Shown: positions 43,973 to 52,592, counted from the first letter of the stretch. The stretch: DNA of 64,000 nucleotides from CAYSQW01 sp964433135 (GCA_964433135.1 CAYSQW010000006.1:1-64000), one strand, 5' to 3'. Numbers and translations are program-made. Notes: generated from the letters alone by a model not told the origin.

Positions 43973-44833
43973 ATGGTCAGAAAAGCCGTTATCCCGGCCG
44001 CAGGTTTCGGAACCCGATTCCTTCCGGCCACGAAAGCCCAACCCAAAGAGATGCTGACGCTCGTCGATAAGCCGTTGATCCAGTACGGCGTGGAAGAAGC
44101 GGTCGGCGGCGGTATTGAACGGATAGCCGTTATCACCAGCCGGGGAAAAGAGACCATGGCCGATCATTTCGATCAAAGCCCGGAACTGGAGCATTTCCTG
44201 GAAGCGAAAGGGAAAACCGCCATGCTGGAGGAGGTTCGTCGCATCTCGAGGCTGGCCGAGTTCTGCTTCATTCGACAAAAGCAAGCTTTAGGATTGGGAC
44301 ATGCCATCGGTACGGCTGAGGCCTTCGTAGGTGCGGAGCCGTTTGCCGTGCTGCTCCCTGATGACATATTCGATTGTGCCGTGCCCTGCGTGCGTCAGCT
44401 TTTGGATGTCCATCGGGAATACGGGGCTTCGGTGATCGTCCTCGGCCGAGTGGATGAAGAGGGGACCAAAAAGTACGGGATTATCAAGCCCCGGCAGGTG
44501 GCGGACCGTGTATTCCGGATAGAGGACATGATCGAAAAGCCCGGTCCGGAAAAGGCTTTCTCCGACCTGGGGATTCTCGGCCGCTATGTTTTCACTCCGG
44601 AGATCTTCACCGCTATCCGTGAGACCCCCGCCGATCATCGCGGCGAGATACAGATCACCGACGCGATTCGACGTCTGATGAAGACTCAAGCCGTCTACGG
44701 TTACCTCTTTGAAGGTCATCGTTATGATGCCGGTGATAAGTGGGGTTTTCTGGAAGCCACGCTCAACCTCGCCGCAAAGCGGCCTGAATTTTCAGAAAAG
44801 CTGCAGAACCATTTGAAATCACGATCTTTCTGA
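43973..44833 (+). CDS. galU: UTP-glucose-1-phosphate uridylyltransferase
   Basis: The product has 286 residues. ATG at 43973 after AAAAGGAG. Nucleotidyltransferase motifs: KAVIPAAGFGTRFLPATKAQ, PKEMLTLVDKPLIQYGVEEA, KQALGLGHAIGTAE, FAVLLPDDI (metal Asp) and IEDMIEKPGPEKAFSD. It makes UDP-glucose for envelope polysaccharides and glycolipids. The nearby genes do not form a polysaccharide cluster. It is monocistronic by position. Confidence 0.95.
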   Translation: MVRKAVIPAAGFGTRFLPATKAQPKEMLTLVDKPLIQYGVEEAVGGGIERIAVITSRGKETMADHFDQSPELEHFLEAKGKTAMLEEVRRISRLAEFCFIRQKQALGLGHAIGTAEAFVGAEPFAVLLPDDIFDCAVPCVRQLLDVHREYGASVIVLGRVDEEGTKKYGIIKPRQVADRVFRIEDMIEKPGPEKAFSDLGILGRYVFTPEIFTAIRETPADHRGEIQITDAIRRLMKTQAVYGYLFEGHRYDAGDKWGFLEATLNLAAKRPEFSEKLQNHLKSRSF

Positions 44834-45011
44834 AGCGGCGACATTCCCTTCGGATGGATCTTATCTGTAATCATATCAACTCCTTAATCCGGAATCGAGA
44901 AAGGAGTTCCGCGCGAAATGAAATATTTTGAATTTTTTTAAAAAATAACTGGCGGAATTGTTTTTTTTCGAGTACAATCGCTCATTCATTTTATAATATT
45001 CGGAGAGTTCA

Positions 45012-45206
45012 ATGCCTAATGAGCAAGAGGCTTCATATCGCGTACATCTTAAGCAGTATGGTCTCCACCCTGATTGTCTCACCTGTCAGAATGTGGAGAG
45101 CTGTCCTCATCCACAGTACAAGGCGCCGGGATTGATTCGTTTTGTTTGCGCGGACAGAGTCGCCGTGCGGAAAACGACGCGTGCCGCACGTCACGCCGCT
45201 GCTTAA
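45012..45206 (+). CDS. Small Cys-rich protein, unknown
   Basis: The product has 64 residues. ATG at 45012 after GGAGAG; a perfect TATAAT lies at 44992-44997, so the leader would be very short. Four cysteines (DCLTC, then ESC, then FVCADR) with nearby His could bind zinc or an iron-sulfur cluster; the tail is basic. I do not recognise the family. It faces the aldehyde oxidoreductase operon tail to tail. The ribosome site, promoter and Cys pattern argue for a real gene, but the call is tentative. Confidence 0.45.
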   Translation: MPNEQEASYRVHLKQYGLHPDCLTCQNVESCPHPQYKAPGLIRFVCADRVAVRKTTRAARHAAA

Positions 45207-45321
45207 AATCGCTTCAGGGAACCAGAAAAAGACACCGACCGTTTCGGACGACCGCTTTCATTCCGTCCGAAATTCGAGGGAGATCTGTGCTTGGAAGGAT
45301 TTTCCCCTGAATCGATTCGGA

Positions 45322-47139
45322 TCAGATCTTGCGGGCGGCGAATCCCAATCCCAACGACTCGAGCTTATCGACGGTCGGTTTCGTCGTTTGCGGATCCCAG
45401 CTCCGTTCTCGGTAATAGTCGTTCATCATCCGTTCAAACTCGTCACGCTTGAGCACCGCTCCTTTTTTCGGCCCTTCGCTGAGCGGCTCATTGAAGAAAC
45501 GTTCCGGTATCCGGTCGTCTCGCAGACGGAAGCCTTCACGGTAATTGAAGCATTTTTCCAGGTTGTATATGCGTTCGCCGGTCAGAAGATACTTTTTTTC
45601 GTTCCACTCCCATCCGGTGATCGCGCTCAATAACTCCGTGATGCCGTTCTTGCCGAATCCTCCGCTGGCGAAACGGCAGTATCCCGTCGAATCGAGTGCG
45701 GCATACTGGTTCTGCGAGCGGGGATTGTGGCCGTTGAGGTGACAAGCGCCTCGATTGCAGGAAACATAGCACAAGACCTGGGTTTTGCGCGAATGCGCGT
45801 TCCAGGCCGCGTATTCCTGCCCCTTGGAATGGATGGCGAAAGATCCGGAATCGGCTCCGATCGCATCCGTGAGAGCTCGTACTCCCCGGGAGGCGAGATC
45901 TCCCACGCCGTCGCGGGCGGCGATCTTATCGACCATTTTAAGCACGGATCCCACGTCTCCCCATTTGAGGTCGATTCCGTCCAGGAAGGTCGTGTCGATG
46001 TATCCTTTCTCATGGGCCTCCATGAGAAAGCCCAGCACGTTGCCGACCGATATCTGATCCAATCCGAGATCGTCGACATCCGCGATGGCGCGCATAAGGC
46101 CGCCCATGTCGTCGATCAAAAGGTTGGCGCCCAGCATGGTGCCGGTTTCGTACTCGGGTCCGTCGTGATAAGTCCCCGCATACGGGCCGGAACGCACCGC
46201 TCCGGTTTTATGGCAGGCCAGCGGACAGCAGAAACAGGCCGTATCTCTGACCCAAAGAGTCTGTTCGGCCGCTACCCCGCCGATCTTGTCGATACCGCGG
46301 AATGTGCCTTCCCGGTAGTTCCTGACCGCCTGGGTTCCGTTGTCGCTGGAGGAAATGAGCGCTGAAGCCGTGCCGTAACGCCGCCAGTTGGCCAGCCCGG
46401 AATATTTTTTGAATGAGGTGCGGACGTCTTCCAGGGCGGTCAGGAAGCGCTTGTGATCGGCGACGGGAGGTGTCTGGCTGCCTTTGATCGCGACGGCCTT
46501 GAGGCGTTTCGATCCCATGACGCATCCCGCCCCACCGCGGCCGGCTCCGCGAGCGGAGGTGTGCAGGATGGCCGAGTACCGCACGCCGTTTTCGCCGGCC
46601 GGACCGATGTAGCAGGTCTCAAACCGGTGGTCCCCCAACTCCTTCATGATGGCGCGATCGAAAGCATCTGTTTTCATCCCCCAATATTTCTTCGCATCCC
46701 TGATCTCCACCTTTTCGTCTTCGATGAAAAGGTAAACCGGAGAGGAGGCGCGCCCGGTGATGATGATCCCGTCGTATCCGGCGAAACGGATTTCGGGTCC
46801 CAGGAAACCGCCGAAGTTGGAATAGGTTATGGTCGAAGCGTGCCGATGCTTTGAGGAGATCGGGGATGTGGTCGGGGATTTGGTTACGAAGCAGGTTCGG
46901 GAGGCCGAGGGAATCGGGAATCCGCAGAACGGACCGGGCAGGATCATCAACGGATTCCGTGGAGAAAGGGGATCGAGGCCCGGATGGGATATCCTGTCCC
47001 AGAGAAGCTTGGCTCCGAGTCCCCGGCCGCCGAGAAAGTCGTGCGCGTTTTCCGGAGGCAGGGGGATGCGCTTGATCTCGCCGCTGCTGAGATTGACGTC
47101 TAGAAGAATGCCGTAATATCCGTTTCGTTTATCCGTCAT
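45322..47139 (-). CDS. Tungsten-type aldehyde:ferredoxin oxidoreductase
   Basis: The product has 605 residues, the usual AOR length. ATG at 47139 after GGAGGA, which overlaps the stop of the upstream ferredoxin gene. AOR N-terminal domain: NLSSGEIKRIPLPPEN, DFLGGRGLGAKLLWD, then TYSNFGGFLGPEIRFAGYDG and SARGAGRGGAGCVMGSKRLK. Cluster ligands: ACFCCPLACHKTG and the later Cys in TGYCRFASGG. These enzymes carry a tungsto- or molybdo-bispterin cofactor and one 4Fe-4S cluster and oxidise aldehydes or reduce acids. Here the partner ferredoxin is encoded directly upstream, as with E. coli YdhV/YdhY. No signal peptide is present on this subunit. Confidence 0.92.
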   Translation of the reverse strand: MTDKRNGYYGILLDVNLSSGEIKRIPLPPENAHDFLGGRGLGAKLLWDRISHPGLDPLSPRNPLMILPGPFCGFPIPSASRTCFVTKSPTTSPISSKHRHASTITYSNFGGFLGPEIRFAGYDGIIITGRASSPVYLFIEDEKVEIRDAKKYWGMKTDAFDRAIMKELGDHRFETCYIGPAGENGVRYSAILHTSARGAGRGGAGCVMGSKRLKAVAIKGSQTPPVADHKRFLTALEDVRTSFKKYSGLANWRRYGTASALISSSDNGTQAVRNYREGTFRGIDKIGGVAAEQTLWVRDTACFCCPLACHKTGAVRSGPYAGTYHDGPEYETGTMLGANLLIDDMGGLMRAIADVDDLGLDQISVGNVLGFLMEAHEKGYIDTTFLDGIDLKWGDVGSVLKMVDKIAARDGVGDLASRGVRALTDAIGADSGSFAIHSKGQEYAAWNAHSRKTQVLCYVSCNRGACHLNGHNPRSQNQYAALDSTGYCRFASGGFGKNGITELLSAITGWEWNEKKYLLTGERIYNLEKCFNYREGFRLRDDRIPERFFNEPLSEGPKKGAVLKRDEFERMMNDYYRERSWDPQTTKPTVDKLESLGLGFAARKI

Positions 47140-47148
47140 CGCTTCCTC

Positions 47149-47874
47149 CTACCGTTGATGATACCATAAGGCCGTGAGCTGCCGGGCGATCTCCTCCGGC
47201 GGTAATGCATAGTGCTGTCCCTTGAGACCGCCCTTGATGTAAGAGAGGGCGCCGAAAGGGCAGTATTTCACGCAGACCGGATCTCCCTCGCACAGGTTGC
47301 AGATCCCCGTGGGTTTCCCGCTGCCCGGATCGAGCAGGATGGCTCCCACTCGTTTGTCCCGGCAGGCGCGGGCGCATGACCCGCAGGCGATGCAGCGGTC
47401 GGGGTCGTTTTTGACCGCCTGGGTTTTTTCGTCGCGGTAGAGAGCCCGATGCCCCGTTTCCGGGTGGGGATCGACCGGACATGCGGCGATACAGGGAGCG
47501 TCTTCGCACATCACGCAGCGGTTGGGAATGTCAACCGGCGGATTGAAGTAAGCCACCCGGACGTTTGACAGTGCGGGGTTGCCCAATCCCCAAAGTTCTT
47601 CGCCATCGAGATTCACCCGATGGTTATTTTGGGCGCAGACCGTTTCGCACGTCCTGCAGCCGGTGCATTTGTTGAAGTCGACGACGATCATGGAATACGT
47701 CGGTCGGCCCTGGGCGTCGACCCGGCGAATCAGCCAGCCGCCGAAAGCCAGCGATCCCGCTCCCATGCCCACCATTTTGAGGAAATCACGTCGGTTGGGC
47801 CGCCATGGCATGCCGGTGAAAGCGGAAGAAGTCTCCTCGATATGGCCCCGATCAGGGGTGTTTTCTGATGTCAT
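47149..47874 (-). CDS. Tat-signal ferredoxin with four 4Fe-4S clusters, AOR partner
   Basis: The product has 241 residues. ATG at 47874 after GAGGAGG. A Tat signal (NRRDFLKMVGMGAGSLAFG) is followed by a DmsB/HybA-type electron-transfer chain with four Cys sets: KCTGCRTCETVC, RCVMCEDAPCIAAC, RCIACGSCARAC and ICNLCEGDPVCVKYC. It would pass electrons between the adjacent AOR and a membrane partner. The Tat signal implies export of a folded cluster protein, whereas AOR lacks a signal, so either AOR is carried along or the signal only anchors the complex. No membrane subunit gene is adjacent. Confidence 0.9.
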   Translation of the reverse strand: MTSENTPDRGHIEETSSAFTGMPWRPNRRDFLKMVGMGAGSLAFGGWLIRRVDAQGRPTYSMIVVDFNKCTGCRTCETVCAQNNHRVNLDGEELWGLGNPALSNVRVAYFNPPVDIPNRCVMCEDAPCIAACPVDPHPETGHRALYRDEKTQAVKNDPDRCIACGSCARACRDKRVGAILLDPGSGKPTGICNLCEGDPVCVKYCPFGALSYIKGGLKGQHYALPPEEIARQLTALWYHQR

Positions 47875-47897
47875 ATGCCCTCCTCTTTTTCCCTTAC

Positions 47898-47927
47898 AAT
47901 TTATCTCCGGATGATGAAAGAAGGCAA
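47898..47927 (-). promoter_or_regulatory. Candidate promoter of the ferredoxin-AOR operon
   Basis: On the minus strand TTGCCT (47927-47922), an 18-base spacer and TAAATT (47903-47898), 24 bases upstream of the ferredoxin start codon. Confidence 0.4.
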
Positions 47928-48080
47928 GAACATTGTGAACTTTTTTCCGATTTCGGTTTTTTCCCGTGGATATTGAGAATGCTTCACCCCCTTTTCGACT
48001 TCCTCCGATCCTCCCGAGATGCGTAAAGAGACCCTAAACAAAGGATCGATTTCAATGATTTTTCGGGGGAAAAAGGGGAG

Positions 48081-48153
48081 TGGCGAGGGACGGAATCGAA
48101 CCGCCGACGCAGAGATTTTCAGTCTCTCGCTCTACCGACTGAGCTACCTCGCC
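48081..48153 (-). tRNA. tRNA-Phe (anticodon GAA)
   Basis: The minus strand folds as a full cloverleaf: acceptor GGCGAGG/CCTCGCC with discriminator A, D-arm GCTC...GAGC, anticodon stem AGAGA/TCTCT with loop CTGAAAA (anticodon GAA at 48120-48118) and T-arm with GGTTCGATTCC. The 3' CCA is not encoded. A perfect 10-bp inverted repeat lies just upstream (48156-48224). Confidence 0.96.
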
Positions 48154-48276
48154 GTGTGATGGGCGTTTTATGATCTATAATAAAGACTGGTTGATCAGGC
48201 CGGGAAATGTTCTCCGCCCATCACGCTCTCTCCCGGCGTGTCCGCTTATGTCTCTACCGTTGCTTTTCATTCAAGG

Positions 48277-48304
48277 ATTTTAGTCATTTGTACTGTTTTG
48301 TCAA
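48277..48304 (-). promoter_or_regulatory. Possible promoter of tRNA-Phe
   Basis: On the minus strand TTGACA (48304-48299) and TAAAAT (48282-48277) with a 16-base spacer. Transcription would start about 115 bases before the tRNA, which is long, so the assignment is tentative. Confidence 0.35.
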
Positions 48305-48474
48305 CTCTTATTTGGGGGCGATTGATATTTTTCACATGTTCGACCCGGGATGAGGCTTATGTGTCCGATGTTCAGTCAGGGAGATTTGAAAGGATCAGGG
48401 AAGTTCGGAATCCTTATTCCCGTATCCGCGCTTTTTCGTGAACCGGGGGAAGGGCTCCGTGCGCAACTGTTAAA

Positions 48475-48503
48475 TTGAAATAGGGCATGGGTTGTGCTAT
48501 TCT
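48475..48503 (+). promoter_or_regulatory. Sigma-70 promoter of the DUF465 gene
   Basis: TTGAAA (48475-48480), a 17-base spacer ending in TGC (extended -10) and TATTCT (48498-48503). The ribosome site GGAGGA (48511-48516) follows at once, so the leader is about 15 bases. Confidence 0.55.
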
Positions 48504-48524
48504 TTGATATGGAGGAATAACTTT

Positions 48525-48752
48525 ATGCAAGAAAATGAGTTAAAGAAACTTCTGCTCACGGAAAATAAGGATTTCCAGGAAGTTTATGAGCTCCACCGGA
48601 AGCATGAAGAAGAATTGGAGAATATCCGCCGTAAATCCTATTTGACCGAATCGGATAAACTTCGGGAAAAAGAATTAAAAAAGATAAAGCTGAAGCTGAA
48701 AGACAAGATGTACCATATGATGGCGAAATACAAAAAGTCTTTCTCTAAATAG
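48525..48752 (+). CDS. DUF465-family small coiled-coil protein
   Basis: The product has 75 residues. ATG at 48525 after GGAGGA with an 8-base spacer. The sequence is almost wholly helical and charged (KDFQEVYELHRKHEEELENI, then LREKELKKIKLKLKDKMYHM), matching the DUF465/YdcH pattern of a short helical hairpin with a central L-T-x-x-x-K/L-x-x-E-K-x-L-K-K core. The function of the family is unknown. A promoter directly upstream and the operon of 48775 onwards directly downstream suggest co-transcription. Confidence 0.8.
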   Translation: MQENELKKLLLTENKDFQEVYELHRKHEEELENIRRKSYLTESDKLREKELKKIKLKLKDKMYHMMAKYKKSFSK

Positions 48753-48774
48753 ACGATCAACCGGCCTTTCAATC

Positions 48775-49809
48775 ATGAAACCTGTAGGTAAATTGAAGAT
48801 CGCTCTCGTAGGCGCGGATTCATTCCGCGGCAAAGAGCTTAAAATCGTTTTTAACCAGAAAAACTTTCCCCTGACCAGTATGGATTTTTATGATCCCGAT
48901 ATTAAGGAATCCTACAGCAAGCTGACTCAGTTTCAGGGCGAGCCCAAAGTCGTCGAGCCGTTCAAGGCCGATTCCTTGGAAGGGAGGGACCTGGCTTTTC
49001 TGGCCACGTCCCGCGGACGCAGCCGAAGGATTGCCGCCTATGCCGAGAAAGCCGGGTGCCGTGTCATCGATCTGAGCGAAGCGTTCAACCGGAACCGGAA
49101 AGTTCCGCTGGCGGTTTCCGGTGTAAACGAATCGGCCGTATTGGCGGAACAGCCCGGTTTGATCGCGAATCCTCACCCCGTCACCATCATCCTGGCTCAT
49201 CTGCTGCATGCGATTCGGGAAGGCTTCGGCTTCAAACGGGGACTGGCCGTGGTCATGCAGCCGGCTTCGGCCTTCGCTGAGGCCGGAGTCGAAGAACTGG
49301 CGGGGCAGAGCGTCGAGCTGCTTAACGGCTCCTCGCTCTCCATGAAAACGTTCAAGGCTCAGGTCGCCTTCAATCTCCTTCCGCAGACGGAGACGCTGGA
49401 TAAGAACGGTTTCTCTCCAAAGGAAAAACAAATCGTATCGGAATTGAAACGTGTTCTTGGAATCAAAGATCTCGGTTTTTCACTGTCATTGGTACAGGCT
49501 CCGGTTTTTCATGGCTACTCCCTGATGGTTTATTTCGAAATCGAACGGGATGCGGAAGCGGCGGAGCTGGAAGCCCGGCTGCGCGGATCGCGCTTTTTTC
49601 AAATCGCGGCCCCCAGTGTTTCCTATCCCGCTTCTTCGGTTGCGGCGGCCGGGCAGGACCGGATTTTCGTCGGGCAGATAAAGCGGGAAAAGGCGTTTTC
49701 AAACGGATTCTGGATATGGCTGGCCGCGGATAATCTCACACGCGGGTCGGCCCTGAATGCTTTCGAGATCGCCGAGGCCATCGCTTTTTCCGGCGGAGCG
49801 AAGCGATGA
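48775..49809 (+). CDS. Aspartate-semialdehyde dehydrogenase homologue lacking catalytic Cys
   Basis: The product has 344 residues, ASADH length. N-terminal Rossmann nucleotide-binding segment (KLKIALVGADSFRGKELKIV), a mid-region AFLATSRGRSRRIAAYAEKA and VIDLSEAFNRN, and the dimerisation domain. The catalytic loop reads IANPHPVTIILAHLL where ASADHs have GNPNCSTIQ, so the nucleophilic Cys is Pro135. The protein cannot use the thiohemiacetal mechanism. Such Cys-less relatives are known as Usg-1-like proteins, with no settled role. It overlaps the downstream ABC exporter by ATGA, unlike real asd genes, which usually sit with lysine or threonine synthesis genes. Confidence 0.82.
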   Translation: MKPVGKLKIALVGADSFRGKELKIVFNQKNFPLTSMDFYDPDIKESYSKLTQFQGEPKVVEPFKADSLEGRDLAFLATSRGRSRRIAAYAEKAGCRVIDLSEAFNRNRKVPLAVSGVNESAVLAEQPGLIANPHPVTIILAHLLHAIREGFGFKRGLAVVMQPASAFAEAGVEELAGQSVELLNGSSLSMKTFKAQVAFNLLPQTETLDKNGFSPKEKQIVSELKRVLGIKDLGFSLSLVQAPVFHGYSLMVYFEIERDAEAAELEARLRGSRFFQIAAPSVSYPASSVAAAGQDRIFVGQIKREKAFSNGFWIWLAADNLTRGSALNAFEIAEAIAFSGGAKR

Positions 49810-51611
49810 AGGATGTTTTTCGCCTGTTGAAACTGACGCTTCGGGAAAAGAATCGACTGGCCCTTTTTTTTATCTCCACCCTGTTCGTTTCCGCCTTCAC
49901 TTATCTGTTCGTCAATCTGATCCAGCCCATCCTGGATCGGATGTTCCACCTGTCTCCAGGTGTCTCCGTTCCGGATAAAACACGTTTGATGGATTGGATT
50001 TTTCAGCATTTTCATATTACCGATGAACAGTACGTCTCTTTTATCCCGATAGTGCTGGTGATCGTCATTTTCGGAAAAGGCATGTTTACATTCCTCTCTT
50101 CGTTTATTATGAAATCCATCGGTCACAAGGCCGTGCGAAAGCTGAGGAACGATCTTTTTGAGCACTTGCTCTATCAACCGACACAATATTACGACCATGT
50201 CGCCACCGGTGATATCATGTCGCGCGTGACCAGCGATGTAGACAAGATCCAGCAGGCGGTTTCCGGCAGCATGGGCGATCTGATCCAGGAAGTTTTCATC
50301 CTGATCGCTTTGTTGATCTATATTTTTATTACGGATTGGCGTCTGGCTCTCGTGTCTTTTATCGTGGCTCCTCTGGCTGCCGTTCCGCTGGCGGTTTTCA
50401 GCAAACAGCTTAAAAAAAAGGGTAGGCGGAACCAGATCAAGATGGCCGAAATCTACAGCCTTCTCTTCGAAACCATCACCGGCAACAAGATCGTCAAGGC
50501 TTTCACCATGGAAAGGTTCGAACTGAAGAAGTTCTTCAAGGCCACTAAAAAATATTTTAAAACCAGTATCGATTTAGCCTTTATCGGAAGCCTGTCCTCT
50601 CCGTTTATGGAATTTCTGGGCGGGGTTGTGGGGGCCTTCATCCTCTTTGTGGGATCCACCCGCATTGCCCAAGGTTACATCAGTCCGGGTGACTTCGGAT
50701 CTTTCGTCGCCGCCATCTTTTATTCCTATACTCCCATCAAGCGGTTGAGTCGGGCGAATAATGTTATCCAGCAGGGGATCGCCAGCCATGAGCGGATTCA
50801 GGAAATCCTGCAGGAAAAATCCCAGATCGAAGAGTATGCGCGCGACCACGTGCTCCCCCCCGTGAAAGGGCATGTGCAATTCGAAAGGATCACATTCGGC
50901 TATAACCATTCGCAACCCGTACTCCACGATATCAACTTCGAGGTCCTGCCCACGGAAAGCATCGCATTCGTGGGGCTGAGCGGCTCGGGCAAAACCACCG
51001 TCATCAACCTGCTCTCTCGTTTCTATAATCCCGATTCCGGCCGAATCCTGATCGACGGGCATGATATCAGCGAAGTGAATCTTTCTTCGCTCAGGTCGCA
51101 GATCGGGCTGGTAACTCAGGAACTGATCTTGTTCAACGACAGCATCCGCAATAACATCGCCTACGGTTTGGAAGATATCCCCCAGGAAGAGGTGGAAGCG
51201 GCGGCCCGCATCGCCGAAGCCCACGACTTCATCCGACGGATGCCGGCGGCTTATGACACTCCGATCGGCGAAGGAGGGCTTCTGATTTCCAGCGGTCAAC
51301 GGCAGCGTCTTTCCATCGCCCGGGCGGTGTTGAAGGATCCTCCCATATTGATCCTGGATGAAGCCACTTCCGCGCTGGACTCGGAATCGGAGCGCTTGAT
51401 ACAGATCGCGCTGGATCGAGTCATGAAGAATCGTTCCACTTTTATTATCGCTCACCGGCTGTCAACGATCAGGAATGCCGATAAGATCATCGTCATCGAC
51501 AAAGGGAAAATCGTCGAGTCCGGCACTCACCGTCAGCTGTGCCGCCGCGATGGGATCTATAAGAAATTGTATGCATTGCAGTTCCCGGACGAGAAGGAAA
51601 TCCTGACATGA
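49806..51611 (+). CDS. msbA: MsbA-like ABC transporter, fused permease and ATPase
   Basis: The product has 601 residues, a half-transporter that acts as a dimer. Six membrane helices in residues 1-310 (LALFFISTLFVSAFTYLFV, IPIVLVIVIFGKGMFTFLSS, IQEVFILIALLIYIFIT, ALVSFIVAPLAAVPLAV). ATPase: Walker A VGLSGSGKTTVINL, Q-loop VTQELILFN, signature LISSGQRQRLSIARA (Ser in place of the first Gly of LSGGQ), Walker B ILILDEATSALDS and H-loop IIAHRLSTI. The best match is to lipid A/lipid flippases; export of another lipid or peptide cannot be excluded. It overlaps yicC by ATGA. Confidence 0.9.
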   Translation: MKDVFRLLKLTLREKNRLALFFISTLFVSAFTYLFVNLIQPILDRMFHLSPGVSVPDKTRLMDWIFQHFHITDEQYVSFIPIVLVIVIFGKGMFTFLSSFIMKSIGHKAVRKLRNDLFEHLLYQPTQYYDHVATGDIMSRVTSDVDKIQQAVSGSMGDLIQEVFILIALLIYIFITDWRLALVSFIVAPLAAVPLAVFSKQLKKKGRRNQIKMAEIYSLLFETITGNKIVKAFTMERFELKKFFKATKKYFKTSIDLAFIGSLSSPFMEFLGGVVGAFILFVGSTRIAQGYISPGDFGSFVAAIFYSYTPIKRLSRANNVIQQGIASHERIQEILQEKSQIEEYARDHVLPPVKGHVQFERITFGYNHSQPVLHDINFEVLPTESIAFVGLSGSGKTTVINLLSRFYNPDSGRILIDGHDISEVNLSSLRSQIGLVTQELILFNDSIRNNIAYGLEDIPQEEVEAAARIAEAHDFIRRMPAAYDTPIGEGGLLISSGQRQRLSIARAVLKDPPILILDEATSALDSESERLIQIALDRVMKNRSTFIIAHRLSTIRNADKIIVIDKGKIVESGTHRQLCRRDGIYKKLYALQFPDEKEILT

Positions 51612-52486
51612 TAAAGAGCATGACCGGCTATGCCGTGCGCGAATTCACATCCAAGACCCTGCATGTGCGGATCAGCATCCGGACGCAGAACCATCGCTTC
51701 ATCGATTGGAGCTTTCGTGGAAATCAGGTGCGAACGATCGAGGATCGGCTTCGTGCCGTCGGGCAGAAGAAACTTCATCGCGGAAGGGTGGACGTCACTC
51801 TCGATCTGAATTTTCTCGATCCTGAGCACTGGTCGGTCAGGATCAATGATGCTTTGTTGGAGACGCTTCTTGAGTCGATGGAGAAGATCTCGGTGCGTTT
51901 GCAGCGGGAAATGGCGCTTTCGGCCAAAGACCTTTTCAATATTCCTCATGTGATCGAGCTGTCGAAAAAGGATTTTGATCAGCGGGAGATCGAATTCATG
52001 AAACGATGTTTTTCCCGGACGCTCGATGATGTGATCAAAGCCCGCGTTCGTGAGGGCCGCGAGTTGAAGCGGGATCTCCGTCTTCATGCTCAGAAGCTCA
52101 GGGAAGCGGTGTCGCGACTGGAAAAATTGGCGGGAAACCAGCCGAAGGTTATCCGGGAGAAACTGCGGGAGAGGCTTAAGGAATTGGATCGGGAAGCCGA
52201 CGATAATCCGGAGCGCTATCTTGAGGAGGCCGCCTACTTGGCCCAACGGTATGATCTGGCTGAAGAAGTCTCCCGTCTGAAAAGTCATCTGGCCTATGTG
52301 CGGGAACTCCTCTCTGAAAAGAACAAGGAACCGGTCGGGAAAAAGCTGGATTTCATCGCACAGGAGCTTCAGCGGGAAGCCAATACCATAAGCTCGAAAT
52401 CGCAGGACATCGCGATCACGAAAGAGAGTCTGGAATTGAAGAGTGAGATCGAAAGCATTCGCCAGCAGGCTCAAAATATCGAATGA
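51608..52486 (+). CDS. yicC: YicC-family endoribonuclease
   Basis: The product has 292 residues. Start in an ATGA overlap with the exporter. N-terminal MIKSMTGYAVREFTSKTLHV and NHRFIDWSFR are the conserved YicC start; the C-terminal DUF1732 region has REGRELKRDL and the closing signature KKLDFIAQELQREANTISSK. YicC proteins are RNA endonucleases that affect small-RNA stability in E. coli. The yicC-gmk order is widely conserved. Confidence 0.93.
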   Translation: MIKSMTGYAVREFTSKTLHVRISIRTQNHRFIDWSFRGNQVRTIEDRLRAVGQKKLHRGRVDVTLDLNFLDPEHWSVRINDALLETLLESMEKISVRLQREMALSAKDLFNIPHVIELSKKDFDQREIEFMKRCFSRTLDDVIKARVREGRELKRDLRLHAQKLREAVSRLEKLAGNQPKVIREKLRERLKELDREADDNPERYLEEAAYLAQRYDLAEEVSRLKSHLAYVRELLSEKNKEPVGKKLDFIAQELQREANTISSKSQDIAITKESLELKSEIESIRQQAQNIE

Positions 52487-52547
52487 ATCCGTAGATGAAC
52501 CGGCGAAGAAAACGGATCGGGGGAGTTGAATGAACCAGGATTCATTT

Positions 52548-52576
52548 TTGTGACAATGCGTTTGTGATACTATAAA
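52548..52576 (+). promoter_or_regulatory. Candidate promoter of the gmk-coaBC-priA run
   Basis: TTGTGA (52548-52553), a 17-base spacer and TATAAA (52571-52576), 16 bases before the gmk start codon. Readthrough from yicC is also possible. Confidence 0.45.
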
Positions 52577-52592
52577 CAGCGAGGTCAGGAAT

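Larger units (their letters stand above)
48154..48524. other. Intergenic region between tRNA-Phe and DUF465 gene
   Basis: No supported gene. It contains the inverted repeat GTGATGGGCG (48156-48165)/CGCCCATCAC (48215-48224), a possible promoter for the tRNA on the minus strand (48277-48304) and the promoter of the plus-strand DUF465 gene (48475-48503). A 67-codon frame at 48238-48441 shows no family features. Confidence 0.5.

Noticed and set aside
44878..44908. 8-bp inverted repeat AACTCCTT/AAGGAGTT after galU
   Set aside because: No T-run follows on either strand, so it is not called as a terminator.
48238..48441. 67-codon open frame between tRNA-Phe and the DUF465 gene
   Set aside because: It starts with GTG without a ribosome site and has no family resemblance.
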